Part shown: positions 62,145-64,000 of the stretch, one piece after another
Position numbering within the stretch: position 1 is the first letter of the stretch
Layout: each line of letters begins with the position of its first letter
NCBI RefSeq assembly: GCF_004331465.1
Contig: NZ_SJKB01000006.1
Location: 434,001 to 498,000, forward strand
Source of the DNA: Kribbella pittospori
Lineage (GTDB): Bacteria > Actinomycetota > Actinomycetes > Propionibacteriales > Kribbellaceae
Reading direction: 5' to 3'
DNA: 64,000 bases
Position numbers and translations under genes: made by a program
Notes under the pieces: generated by a model
The model's input: the letters and a program-made list of their open reading frames with translations, nothing else
The model's database searches: none
Told to the model about the DNA's origin: nothing

Positions 62145-63497
62145 ATGGACCTGCGAAGCCGGATCGCGGAATTGATGCCGCAGGCACGCGACGAACTCGC
62201 CGACCTGGTCGCCATCAAGTCCGTGGCGGATCCTCGCCAGTTCCCGGCCGAGGAATGCGAGCGCGCCGCGCAGTGGGTGCTCGAGAAGTTCCGGGAGTTG
62301 GGGTTCTCCGACGTGGAACTGCACGAGACCGCCGACGGCAGTCGCGCCGTCGTCGGGTCGCGGCCTTGCCCGGATGCGGACGCCCCCACTGTGTTGCTGT
62401 ACGCCCACTACGACGTCCAGCCGCCACTCGACGATGCTGCCTGGCGTACGCCGCCGTTCGAACTGACCGAAGTGGACGGTCGGTGGTTCGGCCGCGGGGC
62501 GGCCGACTGCAAGGGCAACATCATCATGCACCTCGCCGCTCTCCGGGCGCTCGGTGAGCAGATGCCGGTGAACCTGAAGCTCGTGGTCGAAGGATCGGAG
62601 GAGCAAGGGACCGGCGGCCTCGAGGCGTTCGTGCCCGACCATGCCGACCTGCTCCGCGCGGACACGATTCTCGTGTGCGACACCGGCAATGCGGCGGTCG
62701 GCCGCCCGGCCGCCACGGTGAGCCTGCGCGGAATGGTGAACGTGGTGGTGACTGTCGAGGCGCTCGGGTCGGAGGTCCACTCCGGCATGTTCGGCGGTCC
62801 CGCACCGGACGCACTCGCGGCACTCGTCGCAATGCTGGCCAGCCTGCGCGACGGCCAGGGCAACACGACGATCAAGGGGTTGGACAACACCCAGACCTGG
62901 TCGGGTGAGCCGTACCCGCCGGACCAGTTCCGGCACGACGCCATGGTGGTGGATGGCGTCTCCCTGACCGGGGAGGGCACCGTCTCGGACATGCTGTGGG
63001 CGCGCCCGGCGGTGACCATCCTGGGCATCGACTGTCCGCCCGTCGTCGGGTCGGCCGCGGCCATCGTGCCCAAGGCTGCGGCGCGCTTGAACTTGCGCAT
63101 CCCACCTGGTGTGGACCCGGAGGAAGCCGGCACCAGGCTGATCGAGCACCTCCAGGCGACAGCGCCGTGGGGTGTCCGGGTCAGCACCGAGATCGAGGCG
63201 ACCGGAGCGCCCTTCAAGGCCGAGGTGGACGGGCCGGCGTACGAGGCCATCCGGTCGGCGATGGACGAGGCGTACGACACGCCGATGACCTCGCTGGGGC
63301 AGGGTGGGTCGATCCCACTGTGCAACGTGTTCGCCGACGTCTACCCGCAGGCCGAGCTCATCCTGATCGGCGTGGAGGAACCGATGGCACTCATCCACGC
63401 ACCGAACGAGAGTGTCGACCCGACCGAGATCGCGACCATGGCACTGGCCGAGGCGCTGTTCTTCCAGCGCTACGCGGCCGCGAGCAGTCCCAACTAG
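62145..63497 (+). CDS. M20-family dipeptidase
   Basis: 450 residues, 2 bp after the previous stop. Zinc-site motifs: VLLYAHYDVQPP (His and Asp), GRGAADCKGN (bridging Asp), VVEGSEEQGTGGLEAF (catalytic and ligand Glu), ILVCDTGN, and a late LGQGGSIPLCNVF / LIGVEEPMALIHAPNES. This matches the carnosinase/CNDP-like dipeptidases of M20A/C. Together with the M24 enzyme and permease it points to use of imported dipeptides or related amides. Confidence 0.92.
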   Translation: MDLRSRIAELMPQARDELADLVAIKSVADPRQFPAEECERAAQWVLEKFRELGFSDVELHETADGSRAVVGSRPCPDADAPTVLLYAHYDVQPPLDDAAWRTPPFELTEVDGRWFGRGAADCKGNIIMHLAALRALGEQMPVNLKLVVEGSEEQGTGGLEAFVPDHADLLRADTILVCDTGNAAVGRPAATVSLRGMVNVVVTVEALGSEVHSGMFGGPAPDALAALVAMLASLRDGQGNTTIKGLDNTQTWSGEPYPPDQFRHDAMVVDGVSLTGEGTVSDMLWARPAVTILGIDCPPVVGSAAAIVPKAAARLNLRIPPGVDPEEAGTRLIEHLQATAPWGVRVSTEIEATGAPFKAEVDGPAYEAIRSAMDEAYDTPMTSLGQGGSIPLCNVFADVYPQAELILIGVEEPMALIHAPNESVDPTEIATMALAEALFFQRYAAASSPN

Positions 63498-63579
63498 AGC
63501 GTCCGCCGACGCCGCGTACCGGAAGACGTGCGCGTCGGCGGGCCGGAATGCACTGGGCCGGGCGGGACTTGAATCTGGC

Positions 63580-64000
63580 ATGGCCGTTCATCCGTTACTC
63601 GCGTCTCGGTTCAGCCCGCTCAGGTTCGACTCTGAGTCGGCCGTCACGGAAGACGATGTGGACCTGCTGCTGGAAGCTGCCCGCTGGGCGCCTTCGGCCG
63701 GCAACTCACAGCCGTGGGCCTACTTCACCGCGCGGCGCGATGAGCCGGAGCACAAGCGGATCGTGCGCCACCTCGCCGCCAGTTCGGCCCGATGGGCTCC
63801 GAGTGCGGGCCTTCTCGTCGTGACGATGGCGCACCGGTTCGTCGAGGACACGGACTGGGCATACTCCGATTTCGCGGACTACGACCTGGGCCAGTCAGTG
63901 GCCCACCTCACCCTGCAGGCACACGCGATGGGTCTCGCCTGCCGCCAGTTCCGCGCCTTCAACCTCGACGCCCTGACCGAGGACCTCTCCCCCGGCGCCG
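63580..64000 (+). CDS. Nitroreductase-family protein, 3' end outside window
   Basis: At least 140 residues from ATG. The FMN-binding start is SRFSPLRFDSESAVTEDDVDLLLEAARWAPSAGNSQPWAYFTARRDE, with SAGNSQPW the typical nitroreductase loop, then LGQSVAHLTLQAHAMGLACRQFRAF. A reduced-flavin oxidoreductase for nitro, quinone or similar substrates. It is 82 bp after the dipeptidase and could share its transcript. The last ~60 residues are beyond the window. Confidence 0.85.
   Translation, partial: MAVHPLLASRFSPLRFDSESAVTEDDVDLLLEAARWAPSAGNSQPWAYFTARRDEPEHKRIVRHLAASSARWAPSAGLLVVTMAHRFVEDTDWAYSDFADYDLGQSVAHLTLQAHAMGLACRQFRAFNLDALTEDLSPGA

Overview
The window is high-GC DNA (GC-rich third codon positions, many GTG starts, frequent ATGA or GTGA start-stop overlaps, several apparently leaderless starts). 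The gene set fits a soil actinomycete of the Propionibacteriales, Kribbella-like. The genus is a guess; Actinomycetota is firm. I see no rRNA, tRNA, CRISPR array, prophage or complete insertion sequence. Most of the window is chromosomal housekeeping DNA mixed with small accessory genes.

Layout. 1-9 kb: a truncated LuxR-type AAA regulator divergent from a SAM methyltransferase, an ArsR/SRPBCC pair, small proteins, a LysE exporter, a phosphotransferase, a methyltransferase and a VOC protein. A decayed patch (7.5-9.9 kb) holds a frameshifted gene, a tiny Cys/His protein and a K+ channel. 9.9-17 kb: YchF, a GNAT stub, a DUF817 membrane protein, a secreted polysaccharide deacetylase, a gutted XRE/TPR regulator, RmuC, a repeat field and a DHA2 efflux pump under a striking inverted-repeat operator. 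17-24 kb: a GH64 beta-1,3-glucanase with a LacI-type operator, a second ArsR/SRPBCC pair, a Rieske oxygenase, an HxlR/oxidoreductase divergent pair, a SigE-type sigma factor with its membrane partner, and IspH.

24-35 kb: a HAD protein, XseA-XseB, a GNAT, a frameshifted SUKH-like gene, a TetR/flavodoxin/SMR cluster with twin operators, a nucleotidyltransferase, DUF4245, GlpX-fructokinase and a GntR regulator. 35-45 kb: a leucine-rich leader peptide before a short LeuA, an ABC ATPase, a DUF1707 protein, class I fumarase with a recoded copy of its own 3' end downstream, class II fumarase and small enzymes. 45-52 kb: a lytic transglycosylase, PhoH with a hairpin-rich leader, a membrane protein, UppS, hemolysin III and MarR separated by a perfect 26-bp inverted repeat, and a phosphotransferase. 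52-59 kb: a lipoprotein, two secreted metallopeptidases (M28, M4) sharing a C-terminal domain, and a YyaL-like protein. 59-64 kb: a probable peptide/amino-acid utilisation operon (M24 peptidase, APC permease, membrane protein, M20 dipeptidase) followed by a nitroreductase cut by the window edge.

I find no obvious new multi-gene system. The best leads are the synonymously recoded duplicate of the fumarase tail (40308-40417), the LeuA that lacks a regulatory domain but sits behind a Leu leader peptide, the 83-87 bp inverted-repeat element containing two stop codons (50552-50638), and several precise operators whose regulators are not adjacent.
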